Of a stretch of DNA of 64,000 bases, positions 1 through 10,719 are shown piece by piece. Every line of letters begins with the position of its first letter. Position 1 is the stretch's first letter. Position numbers and translations under genes: made by a program. Origin of the DNA: Cryptosporangium aurantiacum (GTDB lineage Bacteria; Actinomycetota; Actinomycetes; Mycobacteriales; Cryptosporangiaceae). The stretch spans positions 186,001 to 250,000 of the forward strand of contig NZ_FRCS01000005.1 of the NCBI RefSeq assembly GCF_900143005.1, written 5' to 3'. The notes below the pieces were generated by a model. The model had not been told where the DNA came from. It searched no databases and was given only the letters and a program-made list of their open reading frames with translations.

Positions 1-32
1 CAGCGCCCCGGGCCGTCCGGCCCGGGGCGCTG
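1..32 (-). terminator. hairpin terminator after typA
   Basis: Perfect inverted repeat with 14-bp arms (1-14 and 19-32) and a 4-nt loop, 13 bp beyond the typA stop codon. It is GC-rich and its downstream flank lies outside the window, so a U-tract cannot be judged. Its position fits a typA terminator. Confidence 0.75.
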
Positions 33-45
33 CATTTACCTGGGA

Positions 46-1938
<1,893 letters not shown>

Positions 1939-2087
1939 GGGAGGGTAACTCCTCGTTCTCGGGATGCCCGCGCGACTCGCGACACCGGGCGAAACAGTTC
2001 GATTCTACGGGCGCGTTCCGCGCTGGTTCGACGACGTATGACTCACCGAGGGTTGTCAAGCGCACACTTCACAGCCACGGTCGGTTC

Positions 2088-2378
2088 ATGGCGAACACGA
2101 CTCTCAGTGCTGACGAAGTGACCGCGGGCCTGGCGAAGCTGCCGGAATGGAGCGGTGACACCTCCGGGATACGGCGGACGGTGGAGGCCGCGAGCTTCCC
2201 CGCCGCGATCGCGCTCGTCGATCGGGTGGCGGTCGTCGCCGAACAGCGCGACCACCACCCGGACATCGACATCCGCTGGCGCAAGGTCACGTTCACGCTC
2301 TCGACGCATTCGGCCGGCGGCGTCACGCGGAAGGACCTCGACCTCGCTAGCGAAATCGACACACTCGTCACCGACTGA
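2088..2378 (+). CDS. pterin-4a-carbinolamine dehydratase
   Basis: Small enzyme (96 aa, normal length) that dehydrates 4a-hydroxytetrahydrobiopterin to quinonoid dihydropterin, recycling the cofactor of aromatic amino acid hydroxylases. The signature is the EQRDHHPDIDIRWRKV stretch (around residues 53-68) followed by TLSTHSAGGVTRKD, which carries the paired catalytic histidines. No Shine-Dalgarno is obvious. It stands alone, divergent from typA. No hydroxylase gene is in the window, so its physiological partner is unknown. Confidence 0.93.
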   Translation: MANTTLSADEVTAGLAKLPEWSGDTSGIRRTVEAASFPAAIALVDRVAVVAEQRDHHPDIDIRWRKVTFTLSTHSAGGVTRKDLDLASEIDTLVTD

Positions 2379-2576
2379 ACGGTTTCGATGACGCACCGAC
2401 AACGAACTCGGCACGATTCAGCCCGATCCGCGGCACGCCGGTTTGGCCCAAACGCTTCCCGTGTGGCATGTATCACGGCAGACTGCGCGTACGTAGGGTC
2501 GACGCGCTGTCGACGCCGAGCGGGCTGACACGTGCTCGCGTCGGGCTGCGCGCCGAGGCGCCACGGAGGTGGTCAC

Positions 2577-2894
2577 ATGTCGGTGCGTGAACACGGAACA
2601 GCAGGGTCGACCGCAGTCGATCCGGATGTCGCGCAGGTCCGGCGGGCGCTCGTCGAACTCGAACGAGCGGTCGGCAGACTGCAGGCGCACCACTCCGAGA
2701 CGCTGGGCGTCCGTCGGCTGGTGAGCGATGTTCGCCGGCTGCTCGAGGACCTCGACGAGATCGGCGACCTGCCCCCGGCCCCCGCCGGGAACGGCCCCGA
2801 GAACCTTCACTACGTCTCCGACACGCCGTACCCGCCGGACCTCTGGCGCGACTGCGACGACGAAGGCCTCGGCGGCCGGAGTAGGCACAGCTGA
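2577..2894 (+). CDS. hypothetical protein, 105 aa
   Basis: I do not recognise a family. The ATG at 2577 is chosen because GGAGGT (2565-2570) sits at ideal spacing; an in-frame upstream ATG at 2532 has no such site. The protein is charged and mostly helical: residues about 15-65 form heptad-like stretches rich in Arg, Glu and Leu (for example VRRALVELERAVGRL), which may be a short coiled coil. The tail is Pro- and Asp-rich. It ends 86 bp before sdhC on the same strand, so it could share a transcript with the succinate dehydrogenase genes, but nothing in its sequence links it to them. Confidence 0.6.
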   Translation: MSVREHGTAGSTAVDPDVAQVRRALVELERAVGRLQAHHSETLGVRRLVSDVRRLLEDLDEIGDLPPAPAGNGPENLHYVSDTPYPPDLWRDCDDEGLGGRSRHS

Positions 2895-2980
2895 ACGTCC
2901 CTCGAATACGCACACCCAGCCCGGGCCGGTCATCGGTCCGGGCAAACCGATGATCCCTGCACAGGAGAGCCACCCCAGGC

Positions 2981-3808
2981 ATGAGTGCACCCCCCAAACC
3001 CCCGGTCGTTCCCCCCGCCAGTGAACAGCCCCGAGCGCGCGCCAAGATCGGCGTTCGGACGCTCCGCACCGACCGATGGTGGCTGGCACCGCTGCTCACC
3101 GTCCTCGGACTGGTGGCTTGGCTGGCATACGCGACCGTGCGGGCCTTTATGCAGAAGTGGTACTGGGTCGACGACTTCCACTACCTGACGCCGTTCTACT
3201 CGCCGTGCGTCTCCAACGGCTGTATTCCGGAGTCCGCCCACTTCGGGCGGGTGCTACCCGACGTCTGGTTCATCCCGTACGCGGCGTTCAGCCTGCCGTT
3301 CCTGCTGCTCTTCCGGCTGACCTGCTACTACTACCGCAAGGCGTACTACCGGTCGTTCTGGCTCTCGCCGCCGGCCTGCGCGGTGTCCGAGCCGCACACG
3401 AAGTACACCGGTGAGACCCGGTTCCCGCTGCTCGGGCAGAACCTGCACCGGTACGCGTTCTACGCCGCGTTCCTGATCTCGATCATCAACACCTGGGACG
3501 CGATCCTGGCGTTCCACTCGCCCGGCGGCGGTTTCGGCTTCGGGCTGGGCAACGTGATCCTGCTCGGCAACGTCGTCGCGCTCTGGGCGTACACGGTGTC
3601 CTGCCACTCCTGCCGGCACATCATCGGCGGCAGGCTCAAGCACTTCTCCAAGCATCCGGTCCGGTATCGGGCCTGGACCTTCGTCTCGCGCCTCAACGCC
3701 CGACACATGGCCCTGGCCTGGCTCACGCTGGCCACGCTCGCGATCACGGACTTCTACGTGATGGCGGTCTCGGCCGAATGGTTCTCTGATCTGCGATTCG
3801 TCGGGTGA
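2981..3808 (+). CDS. sdhC: succinate dehydrogenase membrane anchor, Sdh1 type
   Basis: Membrane subunit of a succinate:quinone oxidoreductase, 275 aa, followed by the flavoprotein and iron-sulfur genes with start/stop overlaps. About five hydrophobic segments are visible, starting near residues 38-55 and 105-120. It resembles the single large anchor of mycobacterial Sdh1 (type F) rather than the short SdhC/SdhD pair. Residues 208-213 read CHSCRH inside a membrane segment. Mycobacterial Sdh1 holds a Rieske-type [2Fe-2S] cluster in this subunit with Cys and His ligands, and this motif is the obvious candidate here; that is inference. AGGAG precedes the ATG. Confidence 0.88.
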   Translation: MSAPPKPPVVPPASEQPRARAKIGVRTLRTDRWWLAPLLTVLGLVAWLAYATVRAFMQKWYWVDDFHYLTPFYSPCVSNGCIPESAHFGRVLPDVWFIPYAAFSLPFLLLFRLTCYYYRKAYYRSFWLSPPACAVSEPHTKYTGETRFPLLGQNLHRYAFYAAFLISIINTWDAILAFHSPGGGFGFGLGNVILLGNVVALWAYTVSCHSCRHIIGGRLKHFSKHPVRYRAWTFVSRLNARHMALAWLTLATLAITDFYVMAVSAEWFSDLRFVG

Positions 3809-5775
3809 GTGCGATGACCTCGAATATCGAACGACACGAGTACGACGTCCTCGTGGTCGGCGCCGGTGGCGCCGGGCTGCGAGCCGCGATCGAGGCTCGC
3901 CAGCAGGGCAAACGCACCGCGATCATCTGCAAGTCGCTGTTCGGCAAGGCGCACACCGTCATGGCGGAGGGCGGCGCCGCGGCCGCGATGGGCAACGTCA
4001 ACAGCCGCGACAACTGGCAGGTGCACTTCCGCGACACGATGCGCGGCGGCAAATTCCTGAACCACTGGCGGATGGCCGAGCTACACGCCAGAGAGGCGCC
4101 GGAGCGGATCTGGGAGCTGGAGACCTACGGCGCCCTCTTCGACCGCACCAAGGACGGCAAGATCAGCCAGCGCAACTTCGGTGGCCACGAGTACCCGCGG
4201 CTCGCGCACGTCGGTGACCGCACCGGCCTGGAGCTGATCCGGACGCTGCAGCAGAAGATCGTCAGCCTCCAGCAGGACGATCAGCGCGAACACGGTGATT
4301 TTGAGAAGTATCTGCGGGTTTTTCACGAGGTCACGATCAGTGAACTGCTCAAGGACGGCGACCGGATCTCCGGCGCGTTCGGCTACGCCCGCGACGACGG
4401 CCGGTTCCTGCTGTTCACGGCCCCCGCGGTCGTGCTCGCCACCGGCGGCATCGGGAAGTCGTTCCAGGTGACGTCCAACTCCTGGGAGTACACCGGCGAC
4501 GGGCACGCGCTCGCGCTGCGGGCGGGCGGCACGCTGGTGAACATGGAGTTCGTCCAGTTCCACCCCACCGGGATGGTCTGGCCGCCCTCGGTCAAGGGCA
4601 TTCTGGTGACCGAGTCGGTGCGCGGTGACGGCGGCGTGCTGACGAACTCCGAGGGCAAGCGGTTCATGTTCGACTACATCCCCGACGTGTTCCGCGACAA
4701 GTACGCGACCACCGAGGAGGAGGCCGACCGCTGGTACACCGACGCGGACAACAACCGCCGTCCGCCGGAGCTGTTGCCGCGTGACGAGGTGGCCAGGGCG
4801 ATCAACTCCGAGGTGAAGGCCGGACGGGGGTCCCCGCACGGTGGCGTCTTCCTGGACGTCTCCAAGCGGCTGCCCGCCGACGAGATCCGTCGGCGCCTGC
4901 CGTCGATGTACCACCAGTTCAAGGAGCTGGCCGACGTCGACATCACGGCCGAACCGATGGAGGTCGGACCGACCTGTCACTACGTCATGGGCGGGGTGGA
5001 GGTCGACCCGGACAGCCAGGCCGCGGTCGGCGTCGCCGGCCTGTTCGCGGCAGGCGAGGTGTCCGGCGGCATGCACGGCTCCAACCGGCTCGGTGGTAAC
5101 TCCCTCTCCGACCTGCTGGTCTTCGGCCGCCGGGCCGGGGCGGGCGCCGCGGCCTACGTGTCGGGTCTGGAAGGCCGCCCGTCAGTACTCGATGCGGACG
5201 TCGAGGAAGCGGTGTCGTTCGCGCTGGCGCCGCTGTCCCGGGAGAGCGGCGAGAACCCGTATCGCGTCCAGACGGACCTGCAGCAGACCATGCACGAACT
5301 GGTCGGCATCATCCGGAAGGCGCCGGAGATCCAGCAGGCGCTGGACAACCTGACCGAGCTGCGCGAGCGGGCTTCGCGGGTCTCGGCGGCGGGCGGCCGG
5401 ACGTACAACCCCGGTTGGCACGTCGCGCTGGACCTGCGGAACCTGCTGGTCATCGCGGAGTGTGTGGCGCGGGCCGCGCTGATCCGCGAGGAGAGCCGCG
5501 GTGGCCACACCAGGGACGACTTCCCGGAGATGTCGGCCGAGTGGCGCCGTCGCAACCTCATCTGCGCGCTGGACAAGGAGGGCCCGGGCGTGAGCGTCCG
5601 GGAGCAGCCCCTCCCGACGATGCCGGTCGAGCTGCTCAGCCTGTTCGATCGCAAGGAACTCTCGAAGTACCTCACGGAGGAGGAGCTCACTGTCCTGCCT
5701 GAGGATCCGCCGCCGGTCATCGCGGCACGAACTCCGGTGGACTCAGTGAGCGACTCCGAGGGGAGCAGGGGCTGA
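3805..5775 (+). CDS. sdhA: succinate dehydrogenase flavoprotein subunit
   Basis: Catalytic subunit (656 aa) that oxidises succinate to fumarate with covalently bound FAD. The N-terminus has the dinucleotide fold DVLVVGAGGAGLRAAIEA (about residues 14-31), then GKAHTVMAEGG containing the flavin-linking histidine. The substrate region HPTGM and the late RLGGNSLSDLLVFGRRAG segment are also clear. The GTG start overlaps the sdhC stop by four bases; an ATG nine bases downstream is an alternative. It overlaps sdhB by one base, so translation of the three genes is probably coupled. The length fits the large type-F subunits. Confidence 0.96.
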   Translation: MSAMTSNIERHEYDVLVVGAGGAGLRAAIEARQQGKRTAIICKSLFGKAHTVMAEGGAAAAMGNVNSRDNWQVHFRDTMRGGKFLNHWRMAELHAREAPERIWELETYGALFDRTKDGKISQRNFGGHEYPRLAHVGDRTGLELIRTLQQKIVSLQQDDQREHGDFEKYLRVFHEVTISELLKDGDRISGAFGYARDDGRFLLFTAPAVVLATGGIGKSFQVTSNSWEYTGDGHALALRAGGTLVNMEFVQFHPTGMVWPPSVKGILVTESVRGDGGVLTNSEGKRFMFDYIPDVFRDKYATTEEEADRWYTDADNNRRPPELLPRDEVARAINSEVKAGRGSPHGGVFLDVSKRLPADEIRRRLPSMYHQFKELADVDITAEPMEVGPTCHYVMGGVEVDPDSQAAVGVAGLFAAGEVSGGMHGSNRLGGNSLSDLLVFGRRAGAGAAAYVSGLEGRPSVLDADVEEAVSFALAPLSRESGENPYRVQTDLQQTMHELVGIIRKAPEIQQALDNLTELRERASRVSAAGGRTYNPGWHVALDLRNLLVIAECVARAALIREESRGGHTRDDFPEMSAEWRRRNLICALDKEGPGVSVREQPLPTMPVELLSLFDRKELSKYLTEEELTVLPEDPPPVIAARTPVDSVSDSEGSRG

Positions 5776-6560
5776 TGGGGTACCAGGCGAAGTTCCGGGT
5801 CTGGCGCGGCGCCGGCCGCCCCGACGAGACGATCTCGGCCGCCGAGGCCGACGGGGAGCTGCACGACTACGAGGTCGAGGTCAACGAGGGTGAGGTCGTC
5901 CTCGACGTCATCCACCGGCTGCAGGCCACCCAGACACCGGACCTCGCGGTGCGGTGGAACTGCAAGGCGGGCAAGTGCGGGTCGTGCTCGGCCGAGATCA
6001 ACGGCAAGCCTCGGCTGATGTGCATGACCCGCATGACGACGTTCGACGCGGACGAGACCGTGACCGTCACGCCGATCCGGACGTTCCCGCTGATCAAGGA
6101 CCTGGTCACGGACGTCTCGTACAACTACGAGAAGGCGCGCGAGATGCCCGCGTTCGCGCCGCCGCCCGGCGTGGCGCCGGGTGAGTATCGGATGGCGCAG
6201 GTCGACGTCGAGCGGTCGCAGGAGTTCCGGAAGTGCATCGAGTGCTTCCTCTGCCAGAACACCTGTCACGTCGTCCGTGACCACGACGAGAACAAGCCCG
6301 CGTTCGCCGGGCCGCGGCTGTTCATCCGGGCCGCCGAGCTGGACATGCACCCGCTGGATTCTCTCGAGGACCGCAAAGAGTTCGCGCAGGCCACGCAGGG
6401 GATCGGCTACTGCAACATCACGAAGTGCTGCAGCGAGGTGTGCCCGGAGCACATCACGATCACCGACAACGCGATCATCCCGATGAAGGAACGCGTCGTC
6501 GACCGCAAGTACGACCCGATCACGTGGCTGGGCTCCAAGATCGGCCGCCGCAAGTCGTGA
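5775..6560 (+). CDS. sdhB: succinate dehydrogenase iron-sulfur subunit
   Basis: Electron-transfer subunit (261 aa) between flavin and the membrane anchor. It contains a ferredoxin-type [2Fe-2S] motif CKAGKCGSC with a distal MC (about residues 66-90). Two further cysteine clusters, CIECFLCQNTC and CNITKCCSEVCP, correspond to the [4Fe-4S] and [3Fe-4S] centres. It is the last gene of the operon, followed by a strong hairpin. It fits the anchor's type-F assignment, in which electrons may pass to a further cluster in SdhC. Confidence 0.96.
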   Translation: MGYQAKFRVWRGAGRPDETISAAEADGELHDYEVEVNEGEVVLDVIHRLQATQTPDLAVRWNCKAGKCGSCSAEINGKPRLMCMTRMTTFDADETVTVTPIRTFPLIKDLVTDVSYNYEKAREMPAFAPPPGVAPGEYRMAQVDVERSQEFRKCIECFLCQNTCHVVRDHDENKPAFAGPRLFIRAAELDMHPLDSLEDRKEFAQATQGIGYCNITKCCSEVCPEHITITDNAIIPMKERVVDRKYDPITWLGSKIGRRKS

Positions 6561-6602
6561 GGGGCTAGCTGCCGGCGGGTGGCCAACCGCTCGCCGGCGG
6601 CG

Positions 6603-6648
6603 GCGGATTGCATTTGGAAGGGTTATAGGCCTTCCAAATGCAATCCGC
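6603..6648. terminator. bidirectional terminator between sdhB and NADAR gene
   Basis: Perfect 19-bp inverted repeat (6603-6621 and 6630-6648) with an 8-nt loop. The stem is unusually AT-rich for this genome. It lies between convergent genes and abuts the stop codon of the minus-strand gene, so it can serve both. A GC-rich imperfect repeat with gccggcg arms lies just upstream (about 6571-6598). Confidence 0.85.
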
Positions 6649-7254
6649 TCAACGGCGCGCGGGGGCCGTGACCAGCTCCGTGCGGATCTCCATCAGTGCC
6701 CAGCCCAGGAGGTTCAAGCCGCGCCAGGTGGACGACGTCGCGGCGCGGGGGTCGTCGTCGGCGAGACCGATCCCCCAGATCCGATCCAGCGGGCTGGCCT
6801 CAACGAGCACGCGGTCGCCGGTACCCACCAGATACTCGGCCAGCGCCGGATCGCTGCCGAACTTCGCCCGGTTGCCCGCGACGACGATCTCGAACCGATG
6901 CGCCTTCCAGGTCTTGTCGTCGAAGTTCCGGACGCCCTGACCCAGTTTCTTGACGAGCGACGGGTGCTCTGCGGCGAGAATCTGCTCCAGCGCCTCGTCG
7001 TCGCCGAACAATCGTGCCTTGCCGGCCATCATCCAGTGCTCGGCGCTGCCATATTCGATCCCGTCGACCGTGAACGGCTGCTGCCACCACTGGCTCAGGC
7101 ACCCCGGGCCAGGGCGTCCGCCGGGGCCGGGCAGCGCCTTCCAGAAGTAGAGGTGATCCACCCGCTCACCGGCGGACTCGCGTCGGACGAGAGAGTTCAG
7201 GTAGTCAGCGGGAGTGAGCACGTCAGCACGGTGGCAGAAGCGGGATGCCGCCAC
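6649..7254 (-). CDS. NADAR family protein (YbiA/DUF1768-like)
   Basis: A 201-aa member of the NADAR fold family. Characterised relatives cleave N-glycosidic bonds in riboflavin-pathway intermediates or ADP-ribose derivatives. Family signatures are LYFWKALPG, LSQWWQQPFTVDGIEYGSAEHWMMAGKARLFGD (about residues 35-80), VAGNRAKFG and DRIWGIGLADDDPRA near the C-terminus. The first possible start is GTG at 7254, 20 bp from the divergent nfi start; a second GTG at 7218 gives VLTPADY and is equally plausible. Neither has a Shine-Dalgarno. The substrate here is unknown. Confidence 0.88.
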   Translation of the reverse strand: MAASRFCHRADVLTPADYLNSLVRRESAGERVDHLYFWKALPGPGGRPGPGCLSQWWQQPFTVDGIEYGSAEHWMMAGKARLFGDDEALEQILAAEHPSLVKKLGQGVRNFDDKTWKAHRFEIVVAGNRAKFGSDPALAEYLVGTGDRVLVEASPLDRIWGIGLADDDPRAATSSTWRGLNLLGWALMEIRTELVTAPARR

Positions 7255-7274
7255 CAGCGAAATAGCCTGGGCCG

Positions 7275-8099
7275 ATGCGCGTGGACCTGCCTCCGGACTG
7301 GCCGACGACCGAGGCGGCAGCGATCGCCGCGCAGGAGACGTTGCGCGCCCGGGTGGATGCCACCGGGACGGTCGACGCGCGCCTGATCGCCGGGCTCGAC
7401 GTCGCGTACGACACCGGCTCAGACTTGATCGCGGGCGCGGCCGTGGTGGTCTCGGCCGCGACTCTGGCCACCGTGGCCGAAGCGACAGTGGTCAGCCGGG
7501 TGACGTTCCCGTACGTCCCGGGATTATTGGCGTTCCGAGAGATCCCGGTGCTGCTGGCCGCGCTCGCCGACCTTCCGGTGACGCCCGACCTGCTGGTCTG
7601 TGACGGATACGGGCTCGCGCATCCGCGCCGGTTCGGGCTCGCCTGTCACCTGGGAGTCCTCACCGGGGTGCCGACGTTCGGCGTCGCGAAGACCCGGTTC
7701 GTCGGCGTGGAGGCCGGGGCGCTCGGCGCGGCTCGCGGATCGGTGGTCAACTTGGTCGACCAGGGCGAGGTGGTGGGGCAGGCCGTTCGGACGCGGGACG
7801 GCGTCAAGCCGGTGTACGTCTCGGTCGGGCACCGGATCGGGGCGGCCCAGGCGTGCCGGGTGACGCTCGAGCTCACCACCGGGTACCGGCAACCGGAGAC
7901 GACCCGGCGCGCCGACGCCGCCTGTCGCGCGGCGCTGCAGTCCGCGCTCGGCGGGCAACGTGGCGGGGGGCCCAGTGGGGCTCCCCGCGGGTCACGCGGC
8001 GGAGCGGCCGACGGGGCGCTCGGCGGAGCGGCCGACGGGGCGCTCGGCGTCGGGAGCGAAAACGGCGGGCCCGGACACTCGGCGGGTTCCCCTGGTTAG
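7275..8099 (+). CDS. nfi: endonuclease V
   Basis: Endonuclease V nicks DNA near deaminated bases such as hypoxanthine. The 274-aa protein has the core motifs AGLDVAY (catalytic Asp 42), PYVPGLLAFRE, LLVCDGYG with a second metal-binding Asp, and HPRRFGLACHLGV plus FGVAKTRFVG. The last 40 or so residues are an extension of Gly/Ala/Ser/Arg low-complexity sequence that contains a 24-bp tandem repeat (7998-8045), so the catalytic domain ends near residue 235. TAGCCT ends 6 nt before the ATG and there is no Shine-Dalgarno, consistent with a leaderless transcript. Confidence 0.93.
   Translation: MRVDLPPDWPTTEAAAIAAQETLRARVDATGTVDARLIAGLDVAYDTGSDLIAGAAVVVSAATLATVAEATVVSRVTFPYVPGLLAFREIPVLLAALADLPVTPDLLVCDGYGLAHPRRFGLACHLGVLTGVPTFGVAKTRFVGVEAGALGAARGSVVNLVDQGEVVGQAVRTRDGVKPVYVSVGHRIGAAQACRVTLELTTGYRQPETTRRADAACRAALQSALGGQRGGGPSGAPRGSRGGAADGALGGAADGALGVGSENGGPGHSAGSPG
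7998..8045 (+). repeat. 2 x 24-bp tandem repeat in the nfi 3' end
   Basis: Two adjacent, identical 24-bp units (7998-8021 and 8022-8045) within the low-complexity C-terminal tail of the endonuclease V gene. The unit is in frame and adds the peptide repeat GGAADGAL. Confidence 0.9.
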
Positions 8100-8136
8100 T
8101 CTGATTCCGTATCGGAAGGACGGAGAGGCCCGAGCC

Positions 8137-10719
8137 GTGACGAGTTCCCAGGACGCGCGGCAGGACTGGCAGGGAACGGTTCTGCGAGACCTGACGACCG
8201 ACGGCACGAACGGCCGGCACAGCGATGCTCCATACCCGTTTCCGGGAGGAACGTTTCCGTCGAGCGGCCTGACGCCGGACGACGCGAGCGACGAGGACGA
8301 CTCGGCTGCGACCCAGGTCGTCGACCCGGCGACGCTCGGCGCGACGCTGCCGATCCAGATGCAGCCGCCGTCCTCTGACCACAACCCGCTCACCCAGCCC
8401 GCGACGGCCCAGGCGTCCCCGACCCAGTCGCCGATCGCCCAGCCCTGGGCGGCCCAGCAGGGGTCGACCCAGCCCGGGGCGGGTGTGCCTGGCGCAGGCG
8501 TGCCCGGGGCAGGCGTGCCCGGAGCAGGCGTGCCCGGGGCAGGCGTGCCCGGAGCAGGCGTGCCCGGGGCGGGCGTGCCCGGGGCGGGCGTGGCCGGGGC
8601 GGGCGTGGCCGGGGCTGAGTTACCGGGGACGGCTCCGTCCGCGGGCCTGCCCGATGCGGGGCTGCCCCCGACGACCCAGCTCAGCGCGGTGCAACCGGGC
8701 GCGTTTTCGGTGACGCAGCCGCCCGCACCGGAGGCGCCGGGCGCACTCGGCGACGACCCGTCCGCGGAGCAGACGACCACCGCGCTGGACTCCACGGGCG
8801 GAACGCCGTCGACGGAGTCGACCAGCGACTCACCGGCCTACCCCGCTCCCCCGCCGTACGAGCCGGCTCAGCCGTTCTCCTCGGCGTCGCCGCTTGCTCA
8901 GCCCGGAACGCCGGCTCAGTCCGCGCCGCAGGCCCAGCCGTTCCCGGCTCCCCCGGCGTTCCCTGGTAGCGACCAGTTCCCGGCTGCCCAGCCGTACCCA
9001 GGTGCGGAGCAGTTCCCCGCTGCCCAGCCATTCCCGGCGCAGCCGGTGCCGAGCGCGCAGCAGTTGCCGGACGCGCAGCCATTCGCGCAGCCGCTGCCGA
9101 GCACGCAGCAGCTGCCAGACGCCCAGCCGTTCCCCGCACAGCCCCTGCCGGACGCGCAGCCGTTCCCCGCGCAGCCGCTGCCGAGCGCGCAGCAACTGCC
9201 AGACGCCCAGCCGTTCCCCGCGCAGCCGCTGCCGGACGCCCAACCATTCGCGCAGCCGCTGCCGGAGGCGCAGCCGTTTCCCGCGCAGGCATTGCCGGAC
9301 GCGCAGCCATTCGCGCAGCCGCAGCCATTCGCGCAGCCGCTGCCGAGCGCGCAGGCGTTGCCGGATGCGCAGCCGTTCCCCGCGCAGCCGCTGTCGAGCG
9401 CGCAGCCGTTCGCCGGGGCCGAGCAGGCTCAGCCGGGCCAGTACTTCCCGCCGCCGCCCGGCACGCCCGCCCCCGGCGCGTCGGCTCCCGGAGTAGCTGC
9501 CGCGGGAGCGCCGGGCGCGGGTCTGCCGTCGGTGCCCCCTCCGCCGGGAGAGTTTCCGGCCCAGCCGTTCCCCGGCGCCCAGCCCCACTACCCAGCGGTC
9601 CAGCCGCCGCCCGCCGGCCAGCACCCCGCCGGCCAGCACCCCGCCGGCCAGCACCCTGGCAGCCACCCCGGCGGCCAGCACCAGGGCGGCCAGCACCCGG
9701 GCGCGCCCGCGTACCCCGGTTATGCCGCGCCCGGCGCTCCGCCGGTGCCGTCCCAGCTGCCTCAGCAGATGGCGCCGGGACCGTCGAAGGTCTTCGGCCC
9801 GGACGCCACACCCATCCCCGAGCAGTGGACGCCCGACGGTCTGCTGCGCATGCCCGACCACGCCGACAACCGGCTCCAGCGCCTGCGCACCAGCGTCAAG
9901 GGCGTCGGCGGCTCGGGACGCAACGCCCGGGAAGCGGCCGGGCTGGCCCGCGAGCTGAGCCAGCCGGTCACCACCGGACGCCGCATCGCGGTGCTCGGCA
10001 TCCGCGGCGGATCCGGCAAGAGCACGGTGGCCTCGCTGCTGGTCAGCGCGTACGCCACGCACCGCGGCGACCGGGTGCTCGCGGTCGACGCCGACCCCGA
10101 CCTCGGCTCGCTCGGCCTCCGGCTCGGCGCGAACTCTCCGACGTCGCTCGCCAACCTCGGCAAGGTGCCGCGAGTCTGGGCGTCGCTCGACGAGGCGGAG
10201 CGTTGCCTGGGCCGGAGCCAGTCCGGCGCCTGGATCCTCTCCGGCGAACGGAACTCGGCCGCGCCGGAGACGGTGCCGCCGAACGCCTACCTCGGCGTCC
10301 TGCACGGGATCAGCCGCTACTTCGCGGTCACGGTCGTCGACGCCGGAGCCGGCATGGTCACGCCGCTCAACCAGTCCGTGCTGGCCGACGCGCACGCGAT
10401 CGTGCTGGCCACGCCCGCCAGCATCGACGGCGTGGTGAGCGCGCGGCGGGCGCTGGAGTGGATCCGCGAGTGGGGGCCGCACCGGCTACCGCAGACGCTG
10501 ATCGCGCTCACCGCGATGTCACCCCAGGCCGGAGACATCGACCTGAACCGCACCGCGGAGGCATTCGCGCCGTACGGGGTGGTGCCGGCTCTTCTGCCGT
10601 ACGACCGGCACCTCGCGACCGGCTCGACGATCGAGCCGTGGCGGCTGGGTGAGCGCACCCGCAACTCCGCGGTCCAGCTGGCCGCCGCCGTCCTGGCCAG
10701 GGCTCGCGCCCTGCCCTGA
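8137..10719 (+). CDS. proline-rich MinD/ParA-like ATPase
   Basis: An 860-aa protein with two parts. Residues 1 to about 590 are disordered and Pro/Gln/Ala-rich, with two repeat blocks (GAGVP units near residues 113-163; QPFPAQPLPDA-type units near 268-425) and GQHPA repeats near 490. The C-terminal 270 residues are a P-loop ATPase of the MinD/ParA class with deviant Walker A RGGSGKS (Lys 628) and VDADPDLGSLGL. The layout resembles EspI-type ATPases linked to ESX secretion, but no ESX gene is present, so the role is open. GTG at 8137 is preferred because GGAAGGACGGAGAGG precedes it and upstream starts would overlap nfi. Confidence 0.82.
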   Translation: MTSSQDARQDWQGTVLRDLTTDGTNGRHSDAPYPFPGGTFPSSGLTPDDASDEDDSAATQVVDPATLGATLPIQMQPPSSDHNPLTQPATAQASPTQSPIAQPWAAQQGSTQPGAGVPGAGVPGAGVPGAGVPGAGVPGAGVPGAGVPGAGVAGAGVAGAELPGTAPSAGLPDAGLPPTTQLSAVQPGAFSVTQPPAPEAPGALGDDPSAEQTTTALDSTGGTPSTESTSDSPAYPAPPPYEPAQPFSSASPLAQPGTPAQSAPQAQPFPAPPAFPGSDQFPAAQPYPGAEQFPAAQPFPAQPVPSAQQLPDAQPFAQPLPSTQQLPDAQPFPAQPLPDAQPFPAQPLPSAQQLPDAQPFPAQPLPDAQPFAQPLPEAQPFPAQALPDAQPFAQPQPFAQPLPSAQALPDAQPFPAQPLSSAQPFAGAEQAQPGQYFPPPPGTPAPGASAPGVAAAGAPGAGLPSVPPPPGEFPAQPFPGAQPHYPAVQPPPAGQHPAGQHPAGQHPGSHPGGQHQGGQHPGAPAYPGYAAPGAPPVPSQLPQQMAPGPSKVFGPDATPIPEQWTPDGLLRMPDHADNRLQRLRTSVKGVGGSGRNAREAAGLARELSQPVTTGRRIAVLGIRGGSGKSTVASLLVSAYATHRGDRVLAVDADPDLGSLGLRLGANSPTSLANLGKVPRVWASLDEAERCLGRSQSGAWILSGERNSAAPETVPPNAYLGVLHGISRYFAVTVVDAGAGMVTPLNQSVLADAHAIVLATPASIDGVVSARRALEWIREWGPHRLPQTLIALTAMSPQAGDIDLNRTAEAFAPYGVVPALLPYDRHLATGSTIEPWRLGERTRNSAVQLAAAVLARARALP
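8476..8625 (+). repeat. 15-bp tandem repeat array (GAGVP units)
   Basis: About ten tandem in-frame copies of a 15-bp unit related to ggggcaggcgtgccc, degenerating to GAGVA at the right end. Third-base g/a alternation between copies suggests expansion by slippage or unequal exchange. Confidence 0.85.
8985..9410 (+). repeat. imperfect in-frame repeats encoding QPFPAQPLPDA-type units
   Basis: Imperfect repeats of mixed 15-, 18- and 33-bp periods centred on cagccgttccccgcgcag and related words. They encode alternating QPFPAQPLP, QPFAQPLP and SAQQLPDA peptides in the disordered arm of the MinD-like protein. Confidence 0.75.

Noticed and set aside
8476-9410. Possible CRISPR-like repeats
   Set aside because: The repeats are in frame, contiguous without unique spacers, and encode Pro-rich peptide units. 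No cas genes are present.
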